Below, piece after piece: positions 8,141-16,384 of a stretch of DNA of 64,000 nucleotides (positions within the stretch are counted from its first letter, which is position 1; every line of letters starts with the position of its first letter). Position numbers and translations under genes: made by a program. Below the pieces are notes generated by a model that searched no databases, was not told where the DNA came from, and saw nothing but the letters and a program-made list of their open reading frames with translations. Location of the stretch: NCBI GenBank assembly GCA_045807745.1, contig JBJMGT010000022.1, positions 1 to 64,000 of the forward strand, written 5' to 3'. This DNA comes from QHXQ01 sp045807745 (GTDB lineage Bacteria; Acidobacteriota; Blastocatellia; Pyrinomonadales; Pyrinomonadaceae).

Positions 8141-9994
8141 CTAGCGCCGACCGCCGACGACCGCGCGCAGCGCACGCAGCCGCGCGTCCAACTCTTCGGG
8201 CGTGATGGCGGCATACTTGGCGGGGAGCAGCCGCCGGCTCGATGCTTCAAAGACGGCGAGCAGTTCCATGTATTCGAGCAGTTCCACGTCGCGGCTTGGG
8301 AAATAATCGGAGGCGGCGCGCTGCAAGTGCTCGGCCGTGACGGGCGCGGCCGTGCCGGCTTCGCGCGCCGCGTCGTCATTCGCCATGAGGATGACGGCTT
8401 CGATGTCCGCGTTGCTATAGCCGATGAGCTTCGCGGCAAAGCCGTCGCGAATAGCCGTGAGATCAACCTGCGTGTCGATTTTGTTCTTGCGTAAGAGCGC
8501 ACGCGCGATCATCTCGACCTCTTCGGGCGTCTGCGCGTAGAGGAACGGAATCTTGCGGTCAAGCCGCCCGGCGCGTTTGAGGTCAACGTCGAGTTTGTCG
8601 GGGCGATTCGTCATCACTAAAAAGAGGATGCGCCCGCGATTTGACGTGTCGGACATGAACTCTTTGATGCGCGCGATGACGCGCGACGACGTGCCGCCGT
8701 CGCCCTCGCCGTCCGTGTTACCAAACGCGCGGTCGCCCTCATCGATGATGACGACGACCTGCCCGATGGCCTTGATGACGTTCAGAATCTTCTCCAGATT
8801 CCCCTCGGTCGCGCCGACCCACTTCGAGCGAAAATTCTTCAGCTTGATCGCCGTCAGTCCGCACTCTTTGGCGAACGCCTCGGCCACGAACGTCTTGCCT
8901 GTGCCCATCGGCCCCGTAAACAGTATGCCCATCGGCACGCGGCTCGCGCGCCCCTCGCGGATCGAGTCGGCGATGACGAGCAAATCTTTTTTCACCTCTT
9001 CCATCCCGCCCACGACCTCGAAGCCGTGCCCCGGCTCGACGAACTCGACCAGACCGAAACACTCGCGCTCCAGAATCTCGCGCTTGCGCGTGGCGATCAG
9101 ACGATCCGTCTCTTTACGCGCGCGCTCAGCGGGCGTCGGAATTTTTTCATCGGGTGTTGGATCGGCCGCCGTCGGTGCAAGCAACTTTTTGATCTCGTCG
9201 CGCGACATGTCGGCGGTCAAAGCGGCCAACTTGTGCGCGCGCTGCGCCGCGTCCGCGCCGCCGCCGAGTAAGCCGACGATGAATCGCTCGCGCTCGGCTG
9301 ACTCTTCTTCGGCGGGCGGCGGCGGCGTTAGGATTGATGAGATTTGGATCGCTTTGAGGCCAGCCGTGATGTCGGCATAACGCTCTGCATCGCGCTCGGT
9401 CAGGCGCGAATCGGCGAGTAGGGCCGCCGACTTGCGCGTCTCGCGATCCGGCATCGGTACTTCGACCACAGCGACCTTCGGATTGGAGACGAGCTTGGGT
9501 GAGAGGTCGGTTAAGTTCTCCGCGATGAGCAGCACCACATTATCGCCGCGCTCGATCTCCGGCAGCGCCGACCAGCGATGCAAGGTCACAATCGCCGCGC
9601 GATCCACGTCGCCCTGAAACGACGGGTCGCCCGCGGGCGCGACCGCCTCGGCGTACTCGATGATCACGGCCGTCTTCGTCGCGCCGATCAACAGTCTTTC
9701 CAGCGCGACGAACACCCGCGCCTTGTCGGGCGCGAGGATCAGGTCTTCGATGTTCGTTACATCTGCCGCGCGTTTGGCGAAGCGCACGCCGGTCGCCACG
9801 TTGTAGACCGCGACCGTGTCCTTAGACTCTTTCAACAGCACGTCGGTTAAGAATTCCGTCAACGACAAGATCAGCTTCTGCTGGATGACCACGTCGTAGA
9901 CGTTTCCATGCAGCACAAACATCGACGCCTCGCCGCGCAGATAACGACGGCGCAAATCTTCAGCCCAGACGGGCAACATACGTGCTTCACTCAT
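8141..9994 (-). CDS. Classic-AAA ATPase with a degenerate N-terminal AAA-like half
   Basis: 617 residues. The C-terminal half is a classic AAA module: Walker A GPMGTGKT (about 360-368), Walker B VVIIDEGD (about 412-421), and the second region of homology TNRPDKLDVDLKRAGRLDRK with the arginine finger. A helical lid with GYSNADIEAV follows. The first 230 residues resemble an AAA fold without a Walker A motif (compare VVLLIAENLTDLSPKL and VEVPMPDRETR), the arrangement seen in Ycf46-type proteins; that half is my inference. A proline- and charge-rich linker joins the halves. It starts five bases after the stop of the membrane coiled-coil gene, so the two are co-transcribed. Gene order with pspA upstream suggests a remodelling ATPase for membrane-bound polymers. 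Confidence 0.8.
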   Translation of the reverse strand: MSEARMLPVWAEDLRRRYLRGEASMFVLHGNVYDVVIQQKLILSLTEFLTDVLLKESKDTVAVYNVATGVRFAKRAADVTNIEDLILAPDKARVFVALERLLIGATKTAVIIEYAEAVAPAGDPSFQGDVDRAAIVTLHRWSALPEIERGDNVVLLIAENLTDLSPKLVSNPKVAVVEVPMPDRETRKSAALLADSRLTERDAERYADITAGLKAIQISSILTPPPPAEEESAERERFIVGLLGGGADAAQRAHKLAALTADMSRDEIKKLLAPTAADPTPDEKIPTPAERARKETDRLIATRKREILERECFGLVEFVEPGHGFEVVGGMEEVKKDLLVIADSIREGRASRVPMGILFTGPMGTGKTFVAEAFAKECGLTAIKLKNFRSKWVGATEGNLEKILNVIKAIGQVVVIIDEGDRAFGNTDGEGDGGTSSRVIARIKEFMSDTSNRGRILFLVMTNRPDKLDVDLKRAGRLDRKIPFLYAQTPEEVEMIARALLRKNKIDTQVDLTAIRDGFAAKLIGYSNADIEAVILMANDDAAREAGTAAPVTAEHLQRAASDYFPSRDVELLEYMELLAVFEASSRRLLPAKYAAITPEELDARLRALRAVVGGRR

Positions 9995-9999
9995 AAGCC

Positions 10000-10914
10000 T
10001 TAAAAATCTCTGATCCCCAACGGATTCAACAACCGCTCTGTATCGGCGGCCGTCTGTTTGATGGATTCGACGCCGTCGAGCAGTTCGTCCAACTGCCCGG
10101 ACAACTCCTGCGGCGACTGCATTGTGACGATCTGATCGGCGATCAATTGGAAAGAGTTTTCGATTAAATCAAGCTGCCCGCGCGCCACCATCAGGTAGTG
10201 ATGAATCTCCTTCACCTTGTCGAGCCGCTTCATGATGATCGCCAGATTCTTGCGTGCGATGTTGGTCTCCTCATCCGTCTCCGCGCCCTTCTTCGCCACG
10301 CGCTCCCAACGCTGCCGGTCGCGTTCCAACTCGGCCAGATCAACTGACTCCAAGTATTGCTCATAGCGCCCGCACGTCACCGCCATATCGATGAACGATT
10401 CCACGAGCCGGTCGGTCTTGCTCAACTCGGTGCGCAACAACTCGCCCGTAAACGATGGGTTCTGCGCCGCGAGCCGGTTGATCTCCTGCTGGCGCGCGAG
10501 CAAATCCATCACGCGCTCGCGGTCGTGCTCCGCCAACCCTTGCAGCCGCTTGGCGCGCGCCGCCTGCGCCTGCGCGAGTTTCTCTTTGTCGAACTGCGGG
10601 TCCCAAAGCGTCTGCTGCAACAGCTTCGAGCCGGGCGCGAACACGAGCCACAAGACTTCAAGGCAGATGACCATGACGGCGAGGAACGGGCTGAGCGTCA
10701 ATCCCGACGCGACCATGCCGCCGAGGAACAGCGACAGGTTGTACGGATTAGCAAACGCGGCTTTGAGATAAGGCTTATCCGTCGCGTGCTTGATGTACGC
10801 CTTACTCGCCTCGAACGTATCCTCACGCAGCGCCTTCGTGTTGACCGGCGTGCGCTGTTGCTGCTGCGGCGTTGTCCGCGGCGGCGTCACCTGCTGCTTT
10901 CCGGTCGTTCCCAT
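10000..10914 (-). CDS. Unknown membrane-associated coiled-coil protein of the PspA/AAA cluster
   Basis: 304 residues, no family recognised. A Gln/Thr/Pro-rich N-terminus is followed by a hydrophobic stretch (about 58-92) long enough for two membrane helices joined by a tight turn. After that come 200 residues of charged helix with coiled-coil character (DKEKLAQAQAARAKRLQGL, LARQQEINRLAAQ, RLDKVKEIHHYLMVARGQL). The expected topology is a cytoplasmic coiled-coil body hung from a hairpin in the inner membrane. It ends five bases before the AAA ATPase start and is a good candidate for that ATPase's membrane recruiter, which is inference from adjacency. Confidence 0.7.
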   Translation of the reverse strand: MGTTGKQQVTPPRTTPQQQQRTPVNTKALREDTFEASKAYIKHATDKPYLKAAFANPYNLSLFLGGMVASGLTLSPFLAVMVICLEVLWLVFAPGSKLLQQTLWDPQFDKEKLAQAQAARAKRLQGLAEHDRERVMDLLARQQEINRLAAQNPSFTGELLRTELSKTDRLVESFIDMAVTCGRYEQYLESVDLAELERDRQRWERVAKKGAETDEETNIARKNLAIIMKRLDKVKEIHHYLMVARGQLDLIENSFQLIADQIVTMQSPQELSGQLDELLDGVESIKQTAADTERLLNPLGIRDF

Positions 10915-10985
10915 CTTCTACGTTTAACTAAGGGCGCTTAAGGTATAGACGTTGTCGCACTGCAATGGCAATCCGGCTGTCAAAT

Positions 10986-11198
10986 TTATAAATCTTCTGG
11001 CTGAAGGCCTGTGTGCTTAGCCATGCGCGCTAGCATCTTCGGGCCGATCTCTGCTTGATCGTGGAAGGCAAACACTACATCAGGCCAGCCAGAGCGTGAA
11101 AGGACTTTGTGAGAGCTTGATTCGCGCTTGATACTCCAACCGATGCGGAGCAACGCGGCCAGTACGCGTCTAGCCTTTGTCGATGACCATTGGCTCAT
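10986..11198 (-). CDS. hicA: HicA-type mRNA interferase toxin
   Basis: 70 residues. The pattern LLRIGWSIKRESSSHKVLSRSG is the double-stranded-RNA-binding-like HicA fold, with the catalytic His of the SSHKV motif at about residue 30. The end, IGPKMLARMAKHTGL, resembles the conserved family helix. HicA toxins cleave mRNA and are neutralised by HicB. The gene overlaps the end of the hicB-like gene by four bases. The pair lies in the same direction inside the pspA/ABC/AAA cluster, between the ABC ATPase and the coiled-coil membrane protein. Confidence 0.82.
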   Translation of the reverse strand: MSQWSSTKARRVLAALLRIGWSIKRESSSHKVLSRSGWPDVVFAFHDQAEIGPKMLARMAKHTGLQPEDL

Positions 11199-11401
11199 GC
11201 AGCGGCAAAAGAGATGCTCACAAATTCGTGGGCACTCTCTCCATGTTCAAGTCGATCTGCCAGCACACGCAACGCAAGGGCCTGCGCCTTCGCAATGGCC
11301 TCTTCGGATGTTTGCCCGTAGGCCAGCACACCCGGCAACTCAAGCACCTCTGCCAGCCAGCGCCCGTCCCCTTCCTGCTCGTACTCGACGGTGAAAGTCA
11401 T
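11195..11401 (-). CDS. hicB: HicB-type antitoxin
   Basis: 68 residues from ATG 11401, which has GAGG nine bases upstream; a TTG at 11416 would add five residues. FTVEYEQEGDGRWLAEVLELPGVLAYGQTSEEAIAKAQALAL is the characteristic partly degraded RNase H-like HicB domain. The protein lacks the C-terminal ribbon-helix-helix or HTH domain of long HicB antitoxins, so it may bind HicA without strong DNA binding. The order is antitoxin first, with a four-base overlap into hicA. Confidence 0.82.
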   Translation of the reverse strand: MTFTVEYEQEGDGRWLAEVLELPGVLAYGQTSEEAIAKAQALALRVLADRLEHGESAHEFVSISFAAA

Positions 11402-11462
11402 ATTCTTAGTCCTCAAAATAATGCTAACACATGCAGCGAGATCGAAGCAGGCCCACGCCTCG

Positions 11463-12359
11463 CTACTTCGGCGCGTAAATCAAATCAAGTAACTTCTTTT
11501 CGACGGCGCGGAATTCGGGCGCAGATTTGAGCGCCATGTCGTGGACGGGAAAGGCGGGCACGTCCACTTGATGCAGGATGCGGGCCGGGCGCGAAGAGAG
11601 GACGTAGATCGTGTCGCCCAAGTAAACGGCCTCGGACACGTCGTGCGTGACAAAGAGGATCGTGTTGTCGTTGGCGCGCGCTACGTCGAGCAATAAACTC
11701 TGCATGCCCCAGCGCGTCTGCGGGTCGAGCGCGCCGAACGGCTCGTCCATCAGGACGACGCGCGGGTTATTGACGAGCGTGCGCGCAATCGCCACGCGCT
11801 GTTTCATGCCGCCGGATAAATCTTTCGGATAACGATTGGCGAAGTCCGCCAAGCCCACCTGCTGCAAAATCTTATCCGAGATTTCGCGCCGTTTCGCTTT
11901 CGCCATGCCCTGCAAGCGCAGCCCGTACTCGACGTTCTCGCGCACCGTCAGCCAGCCGAACGACGTGTAGGCCTGAAAGACCATGCCGCGATCACGCCCG
12001 ACATTATCAACCAGCACACCGTCCACCAACACCTCGCCTTCGGTCGGCGGCAACAACCCTGCGACCGCTTTCAAGATCGTGGACTTGCCGCAGCCCGACG
12101 GACCTAAGAAGACGACAACCTCGCCCGCGTCCGGTTTGTCATATACGTCGAACGATACGTCGCGCACGGCTTCCGTGCGATTGCCCTTGCGGTCGATGTA
12201 CGTGACGCTCAGGTTCGACACGCGCAGCTTGGGCGGCGTACCCGTCTGATCAGGATGATAGGTGACGTGCTCTGTGCGCCGCTCGGCGGTGACGGCAAAC
12301 GTGCCCGGCTCGCCCGCCTGCGGCTGTGGTGTGGGTGCTTCTTTGTCAACCATGTGCAC
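11463..12359 (-). CDS. ABC transporter ATP-binding protein, nitrate/sulfonate/taurine (SsuB/TauB) type
   Basis: About 298 residues from GTG 12359, or 296 from ATG 12353. Walker A is GPSGCGKST, the ABC signature is LSGGMKQR, Walker B is VVLMDEPFGALD, and the switch His is in FVTHDVSEA. The signature, spacing and tail (GDTIYVLSSRPARI) are those of importers for nitrate, sulfonates, taurine or thiamine-precursor-like compounds. Its permease gene ends seven bases upstream of the start, and the OmpA-fused binding protein precedes that. An N-terminal extension of about 35 residues before the domain is unusual. Substrate not determined. Confidence 0.88.
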   Translation of the reverse strand: MHMVDKEAPTPQPQAGEPGTFAVTAERRTEHVTYHPDQTGTPPKLRVSNLSVTYIDRKGNRTEAVRDVSFDVYDKPDAGEVVVFLGPSGCGKSTILKAVAGLLPPTEGEVLVDGVLVDNVGRDRGMVFQAYTSFGWLTVRENVEYGLRLQGMAKAKRREISDKILQQVGLADFANRYPKDLSGGMKQRVAIARTLVNNPRVVLMDEPFGALDPQTRWGMQSLLLDVARANDNTILFVTHDVSEAVYLGDTIYVLSSRPARILHQVDVPAFPVHDMALKSAPEFRAVEKKLLDLIYAPK

Positions 12360-12366
12360 TTAAAAG

Positions 12367-13167
12367 TTAAGAGGCTTCGCGCCAGCGGAACATTACGCTT
12401 GAGAGCGCGCGGATCAGAAAGTCTGTTAAGAGACCGATGCCGCCGATGACGATGAGACCGGCGAACGACCAAGACGCTTTCTGGTGCGTGCGCGCCAGCT
12501 CGACCATGTAGCCCAGCCCGTGTTCGGGGTTGACCGCTTCGGCCAAGATCACGTAAGTCCACGCGATGGCGTTCATCACGCGGAAGCTGTCGAAGATTTC
12601 CGGCAGCGCCGCGGGCAGGAGCACCGTGCGGATCACTTGAAACTTCGACGCGCCCAGCGTCAGCGCGGTCTGCACCAACTCTTCGGGCACGAGCCGGATC
12701 GACGAGACGACGACCGGCAGCAGGTAGACGAACACGCCGAGGAAGAGGAATGCGATCTTCTGCTTCTCGTAAATTCCGAACCATAAGATCAGTAGCGGAA
12801 TGAACGCCGAGATCGGCATGTACCGGAGCGGGGCCATGATCGGCTCGAAGAAGCGATTGATGGGATCGAACGCGCCCATCAAGACGCCGAGCGGCAAGGC
12901 AAGGGCCGATGCGAGCAGAAACGCGAGCGCGATGCGGCGCGACGAGACGAGAATGGCCGTCGTCAGGTCGTACTGGATAAAGAGTTGTAGCGTGCCGCGC
13001 AAGACTTCGGTCGGCGTCGGCAAGAAATCCGGCTGCACGAGATGCCCGTAAGAGACCAGACACCACGCGCCCAAGACAAGCGCCGGCGCGACGAAGCCGA
13101 GCAGAAATGCCGTCCGCTTAGGGAGTGGCGAGCGGATCGCGAAGAGACCAGTTTTACGTCGAGGCAT
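12367..13167 (-). CDS. ABC transporter permease, nitrate/sulfonate/taurine (SsuC/TauC) type
   Basis: 266 residues with six predicted membrane helices and the cytoplasmic coupling loop GASKFQVIRTVLLPAALPEI, the EAA-like loop that docks on the ATPase. The family is that of single-gene, homodimeric importer permeases. The start ATG at 13167 is only seven bases from a heptamer-repeat hairpin, and no Shine-Dalgarno sequence is visible, so translation may depend on upstream ribosomes. It sits between the binding-protein and ATPase genes. Confidence 0.88.
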   Translation of the reverse strand: MPRRKTGLFAIRSPLPKRTAFLLGFVAPALVLGAWCLVSYGHLVQPDFLPTPTEVLRGTLQLFIQYDLTTAILVSSRRIALAFLLASALALPLGVLMGAFDPINRFFEPIMAPLRYMPISAFIPLLILWFGIYEKQKIAFLFLGVFVYLLPVVVSSIRLVPEELVQTALTLGASKFQVIRTVLLPAALPEIFDSFRVMNAIAWTYVILAEAVNPEHGLGYMVELARTHQKASWSFAGLIVIGGIGLLTDFLIRALSSVMFRWREAS

Positions 13168-13174
13168 AGAAGAA

Positions 13175-13238
13175 AGATGCTAGATGCTAGATGCTGGATG
13201 TCAGTATTAGACTAGCATCTGACATCTAGCATCTTCTT
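13175..13238. repeat. Heptamer-repeat hairpin element
   Basis: Three tandem AGATGCT units (13175-13195) and a variant fourth are mirrored by their complement at 13212-13238, giving an imperfect stem of about 24 bp. The element fills the gap between the binding-protein stop (13240) and the permease start (13167). Confidence 0.8.
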
Positions 13239-13239
13239 G

Positions 13240-14859
13240 TTACTGTGTCGCCAAGATCACCTTGATGTCGGTGCGGCGGTTTTGTTGCCGGCCGGCTTCA
13301 GTGGTGTTTTCGGCGATGGGGTTTGACTGCCCGCGCCCGATGGTCTGGAAGCGGGTCGGGGGGATATTGGGGAAGTTTTTGACGATGTAGTTCTTGACCG
13401 AGAGCGCGCGCCGCTCCGAGAGCGTCATGTTGGAGGTGGGCGAACCCGTGTTGTCGGTGTTGCCCTCGACGCGCAAGATCGTGTTGCCGAACGAGGTCAT
13501 CGTCTCGCCCAACTTGTCGAGCACGATGTAAGAGCCGGCCATGATCTCGTCCGAGCCGGGCGTGAACTGAATCTGTATCTGTTGATGCAGGATCGGAATG
13601 TCCTTCTCCGACGGCGCTTTCGCCACGACCGGCGCTTCCTCGACCCGCTGCCCCGGATAGCTCGCGGCGAGTGCTTGCAGGAAGCGCGTGTCGGCCCAAT
13701 TCTTCGCATCCACAGAGCGATTGACCAGACCCTTCTTGCGCCAGATGACGAACGCCGTATCAAACAGCGTCTCGTAGTGCGCCTTCGCGCCGTTCAAGCC
13801 GTAGAACTGCGCGTTGTCGGCGTAGGGCGTGAGCTTCAGACCAGACAACATGCCAGAGACGGTGTCTGTGTCGAGCTTCAGAGCCTTGGCGACGATCTCG
13901 TTCGAGCCGTTCGGGTCGTTCTTGATCATCTCGATACCGTCGAGCCAGCCGTGCACAAAGTCGCGGACGGTCTCCGGCGCTTTGTCGATCAAGTCCTGCC
14001 GCGCGCAGAGCGTGTCGGCGATGATGTTGGTCGCGGCCTGCGTGGAGACGAGCACGTGTGCTTCGTCGCCGCGCGCCGTGACCGCCGCTGACAGGTCAGG
14101 CTCCCACGTGACGGCCGCATCCACCTGTTTGGCTTTGAAAGCGGCGGCGGCGGCGGGCGCGTCGGTCGTGAAGATGATGTTCTTCTCGACGGCGGCGCGG
14201 TCTTCGGGCGAGAGACCCGATTGCGCGAGCAGGTAGAGCAGCAGAAAGTGCGACGGCGTGAACTGCGTGCAGGCGATCTTGTGCCCCTTCAAATCTTCGA
14301 CCGACTTGATCGACGCGAGCGAGGCGATGCCATCGCCGCCGCGCGACCAGTCCTGCATGATGATGGACTTCGCTTGCTGGTTATTCTCCGCGAGGATCGA
14401 CGCCTCGCGCGCCCAGTTGTCCACCGTGTTCCACATGATGTCCACTTGGCCGCTGCGGAACGCCGCGAGCTTCGCCGCCGGGTCTTCCAGCAAGACGAAC
14501 TTCACGTCCATGCCGAACTTACGCTTGTAGCTCGAACCGCCGTTCGGCTCCATGCCGTTGTTGAAGACAATACCCGGCGAGTGACCGGCCCACGTGTTGA
14601 TGCCGACGACGAGCGGGCGGCTCAAGCGCCCACTGCCGACAGTCGTCGCGCTTACGCCGGTCGAACCGACGCCGCGCGCCGGATCGTCCGGGCTGCCCTT
14701 CAACTTGTCGAAGTCGCCCTTGTTATCGCCGCCTTCGGTCGTCTTCTCGCCGCCGGCCCACTGCTTGATCGCGTCGCCCTTGTAGTGCCACGTGGCAAAG
14801 CCCAGCACCGCAAGCACCACCACTGCGATGAAACCCTTCGCTAACGGAGTCAGTCTCAT
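13240..14859 (-). CDS. ABC substrate-binding protein fused to an OmpA-like peptidoglycan-binding domain
   Basis: 539 residues. An N-terminal uncleaved membrane helix (about 7-25) is followed by a linker, then a type-II binding protein of the NMT1/nitrate-sulfonate class (about 75-345; for example WAGHSPGIVFNNG, FRSGQVDIMWNTVDNW, KIACTQFTPSHFLL). After about 390 comes an OmpA-type domain with VEGNTDNTGSPTSNMTLSERRA and a family-typical RR..D tail. OmpA domains bind diaminopimelate in the cell wall, so the receptor should be tied to both inner membrane and peptidoglycan. Such fusions are known from genome annotations; their ligand is unclear. GAGAGG six bases before the ATG is the ribosome binding site. 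It is downstream of pspA. Confidence 0.86.
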   Translation of the reverse strand: MRLTPLAKGFIAVVVLAVLGFATWHYKGDAIKQWAGGEKTTEGGDNKGDFDKLKGSPDDPARGVGSTGVSATTVGSGRLSRPLVVGINTWAGHSPGIVFNNGMEPNGGSSYKRKFGMDVKFVLLEDPAAKLAAFRSGQVDIMWNTVDNWAREASILAENNQQAKSIIMQDWSRGGDGIASLASIKSVEDLKGHKIACTQFTPSHFLLLYLLAQSGLSPEDRAAVEKNIIFTTDAPAAAAAFKAKQVDAAVTWEPDLSAAVTARGDEAHVLVSTQAATNIIADTLCARQDLIDKAPETVRDFVHGWLDGIEMIKNDPNGSNEIVAKALKLDTDTVSGMLSGLKLTPYADNAQFYGLNGAKAHYETLFDTAFVIWRKKGLVNRSVDAKNWADTRFLQALAASYPGQRVEEAPVVAKAPSEKDIPILHQQIQIQFTPGSDEIMAGSYIVLDKLGETMTSFGNTILRVEGNTDNTGSPTSNMTLSERRALSVKNYIVKNFPNIPPTRFQTIGRGQSNPIAENTTEAGRQQNRRTDIKVILATQ

Positions 14860-14877
14860 AAGAAGCCTCTCAGTCGA

Positions 14878-14957
14878 AGTGCTGAGTGCTGAGTCCTGAG
14901 TGCTGAGTGAAAGACAAAAGTTTTTAACTCAGCACTCAGGACTCAGCACTCAGCACT
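14878..14957. repeat. Heptamer-repeat hairpin element with a perfect 31-bp stem
   Basis: Four GTGCTGA-type heptamers (14878-14908) are mirrored base for base at 14927-14957, giving a perfect 31-bp stem and an 18-base loop. The element starts four bases after the pspA stop codon and fills most of the gap to the binding-protein gene. Confidence 0.95.
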
Positions 14958-14961
14958 GTTT

Positions 14962-15660
14962 TTACATCGTCTTGTTGCCCTGTGCGTTCTGCTGCGCGGC
15001 CTTTTTGGCTTTGAGTTCGGCGAGTTGTTGGCGCGCGGTCACATCGCCGGTCTGATTGCGCAGCGCTGCGAGGCGCGAGTCGAGCGAGGACTCGGAGAGT
15101 TCTTTGCCGAGGTTCGCTTCCGCAATGGTCGTCTTGATGTGTTGACGCACGTTGTCGAGCGCCTTCACTTCGGCGTCAACAGACAGGCCATCGAGTTGCT
15201 CCTGCACCTTGATGCGCGCCTGCGCCGACTGCATCTTCGCGAGCATCGAGTCGCGCTCGCTCTGGAGTTTCCTGATCTCGGTCTGCACGCTCAACAGAGA
15301 CGACTTGGCCGAGTCGGCGTCGCCGCGCGCCGCTTCCATCTCAGCCTTGAGATCGGTCACTTCCGCCGTCAACTGATTTTTCTTCTGAATCAAGATGACG
15401 GCCAGATCGTCCTGATTGGTCGAGACGGCCGTGTCGAGTTCCGCTTCGGTCTGTGCTAGTTCAGCCGCCGCGCGTTTGTAGCGGTCGTCTAATTCCTCGC
15501 GGCGGCGAATGATGGCGGCGGTCGCGGTCTTGAGCTTCGAGTATTTTTCCACCATCGAGTTGATGGCGTTCTCGTAGGCGATCTCCGGATGCTCTTTCTC
15601 GATGTCGGAGATCCAGAGCGAGAGGAAACCGCGCCAGAGGTTGGCCAGACGTTTGAACAT
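14962..15660 (-). CDS. pspA: PspA/IM30 (Vipp1) family membrane-remodelling protein
   Basis: 232 residues, close to the family length, and almost wholly helical. The N-terminus MFKRLANLWRGFLSLWISDIEKEHPE is an amphipathic membrane-binding helix followed by the long hairpin (KLKTATAAIIRRREELDDR through RKLQSERDSML). PspA and IM30 are bacterial members of the ESCRT-III superfamily that polymerise on stressed inner membrane. Here pspA is not with pspF/pspBC. It stands between an unknown coiled-coil gene and an ABC system, in the same direction as a distal AAA ATPase. AAAGGA precedes the ATG. Confidence 0.88.
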   Translation of the reverse strand: MFKRLANLWRGFLSLWISDIEKEHPEIAYENAINSMVEKYSKLKTATAAIIRRREELDDRYKRAAAELAQTEAELDTAVSTNQDDLAVILIQKKNQLTAEVTDLKAEMEAARGDADSAKSSLLSVQTEIRKLQSERDSMLAKMQSAQARIKVQEQLDGLSVDAEVKALDNVRQHIKTTIAEANLGKELSESSLDSRLAALRNQTGDVTARQQLAELKAKKAAQQNAQGNKTM

Positions 15661-15694
15661 ATAGGTTTAATCCTTTCTTCAACTCGCCGCAGTG

Positions 15695-16384
15695 TCAGGC
15701 AGAAGCGGCCGGGTCGTGTAGCTTGGGCGAATCCTTCACCACCTGCGCGACCTTCGCCTGCCCGAAGAACTCAAGGACTTGCTGCACTTCGAGCTTCTTG
15801 TCGTTGCATGTCTTGATTACCGTCTGCAACTCTTCGACGCTCTGCTGCATGATGGCGCGAATATTTTTAATCTCGTCCTCGTACTGTTTGATCCGCGCGT
15901 CGGATTCCTGCATCAGCGTCGCGTTGTCCGTCGCGGCGTTGCGCGTATAGCCGTCGAGCGCCTGTATCTCTTCCACACCCGCTTCGATGATCTTTTCAAT
16001 CGGCACGCCGAACGCTTTGAGCGATGCTTCGACGATCTGCTTCTTCACCGTCGCGTCCGTGCCCGCCGGCAGACTCTTCAACAACTCGACCGTGCGAGCC
16101 ACACGCGCACGCTCTTCCGTATCCACGCCCGCCGCATCGAACACGGCCTCGAAATCTACTTGCCCGCCGGTCGGCGGTGGCGGCGCGGTTTGAAAGACGG
16201 TCTGCGTGGGCGACGGCGCAGTGTAAGGTTCAGCCGCGGTTGCCGCGTCGCCGCTCGCGGCGCGGATGATCGCTTCGGCTTCGTCCGCGCTCATCTCGGC
16301 GGGCGCGGTCGGCGCGCTCGCGTCCTCGTCGCGCTCAATGAACCAACCGGCGACCGTAGAACCCCAATTTTTCTTGTCCGTCAT
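15695..16384 (-). CDS. Unknown acidic coiled-coil protein, first gene of the pspA cluster
   Basis: 229 residues from ATG 16384; a longer open frame upstream to 16675 is arginine-rich antisense noise. No family recognised. Residues 1-75 are low complexity (Ala/Pro/Thr). Then comes a helical domain (VDFEAVFDAAGVDTEERARVARTVELLKSLP) and a coiled coil (LMQESDARIKQYEDEIKNIRAIMQQSVEELQ). There is no signal peptide or membrane helix. It ends 34 bases before pspA and likely shares its promoter within 16385-16638, the divergent region shared with the APC permease. A role as a cytosolic PspA partner is inference only. Confidence 0.7.
   Translation of the reverse strand: MTDKKNWGSTVAGWFIERDEDASAPTAPAEMSADEAEAIIRAASGDAATAAEPYTAPSPTQTVFQTAPPPPTGGQVDFEAVFDAAGVDTEERARVARTVELLKSLPAGTDATVKKQIVEASLKAFGVPIEKIIEAGVEEIQALDGYTRNAATDNATLMQESDARIKQYEDEIKNIRAIMQQSVEELQTVIKTCNDKKLEVQQVLEFFGQAKVAQVVKDSPKLHDPAASA

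Noticed and set aside
14878..14957. Tandem units resembling a CRISPR array
   Set aside because: Units are 7 nt without spacers, the whole element is palindromic, and no cas gene is present.
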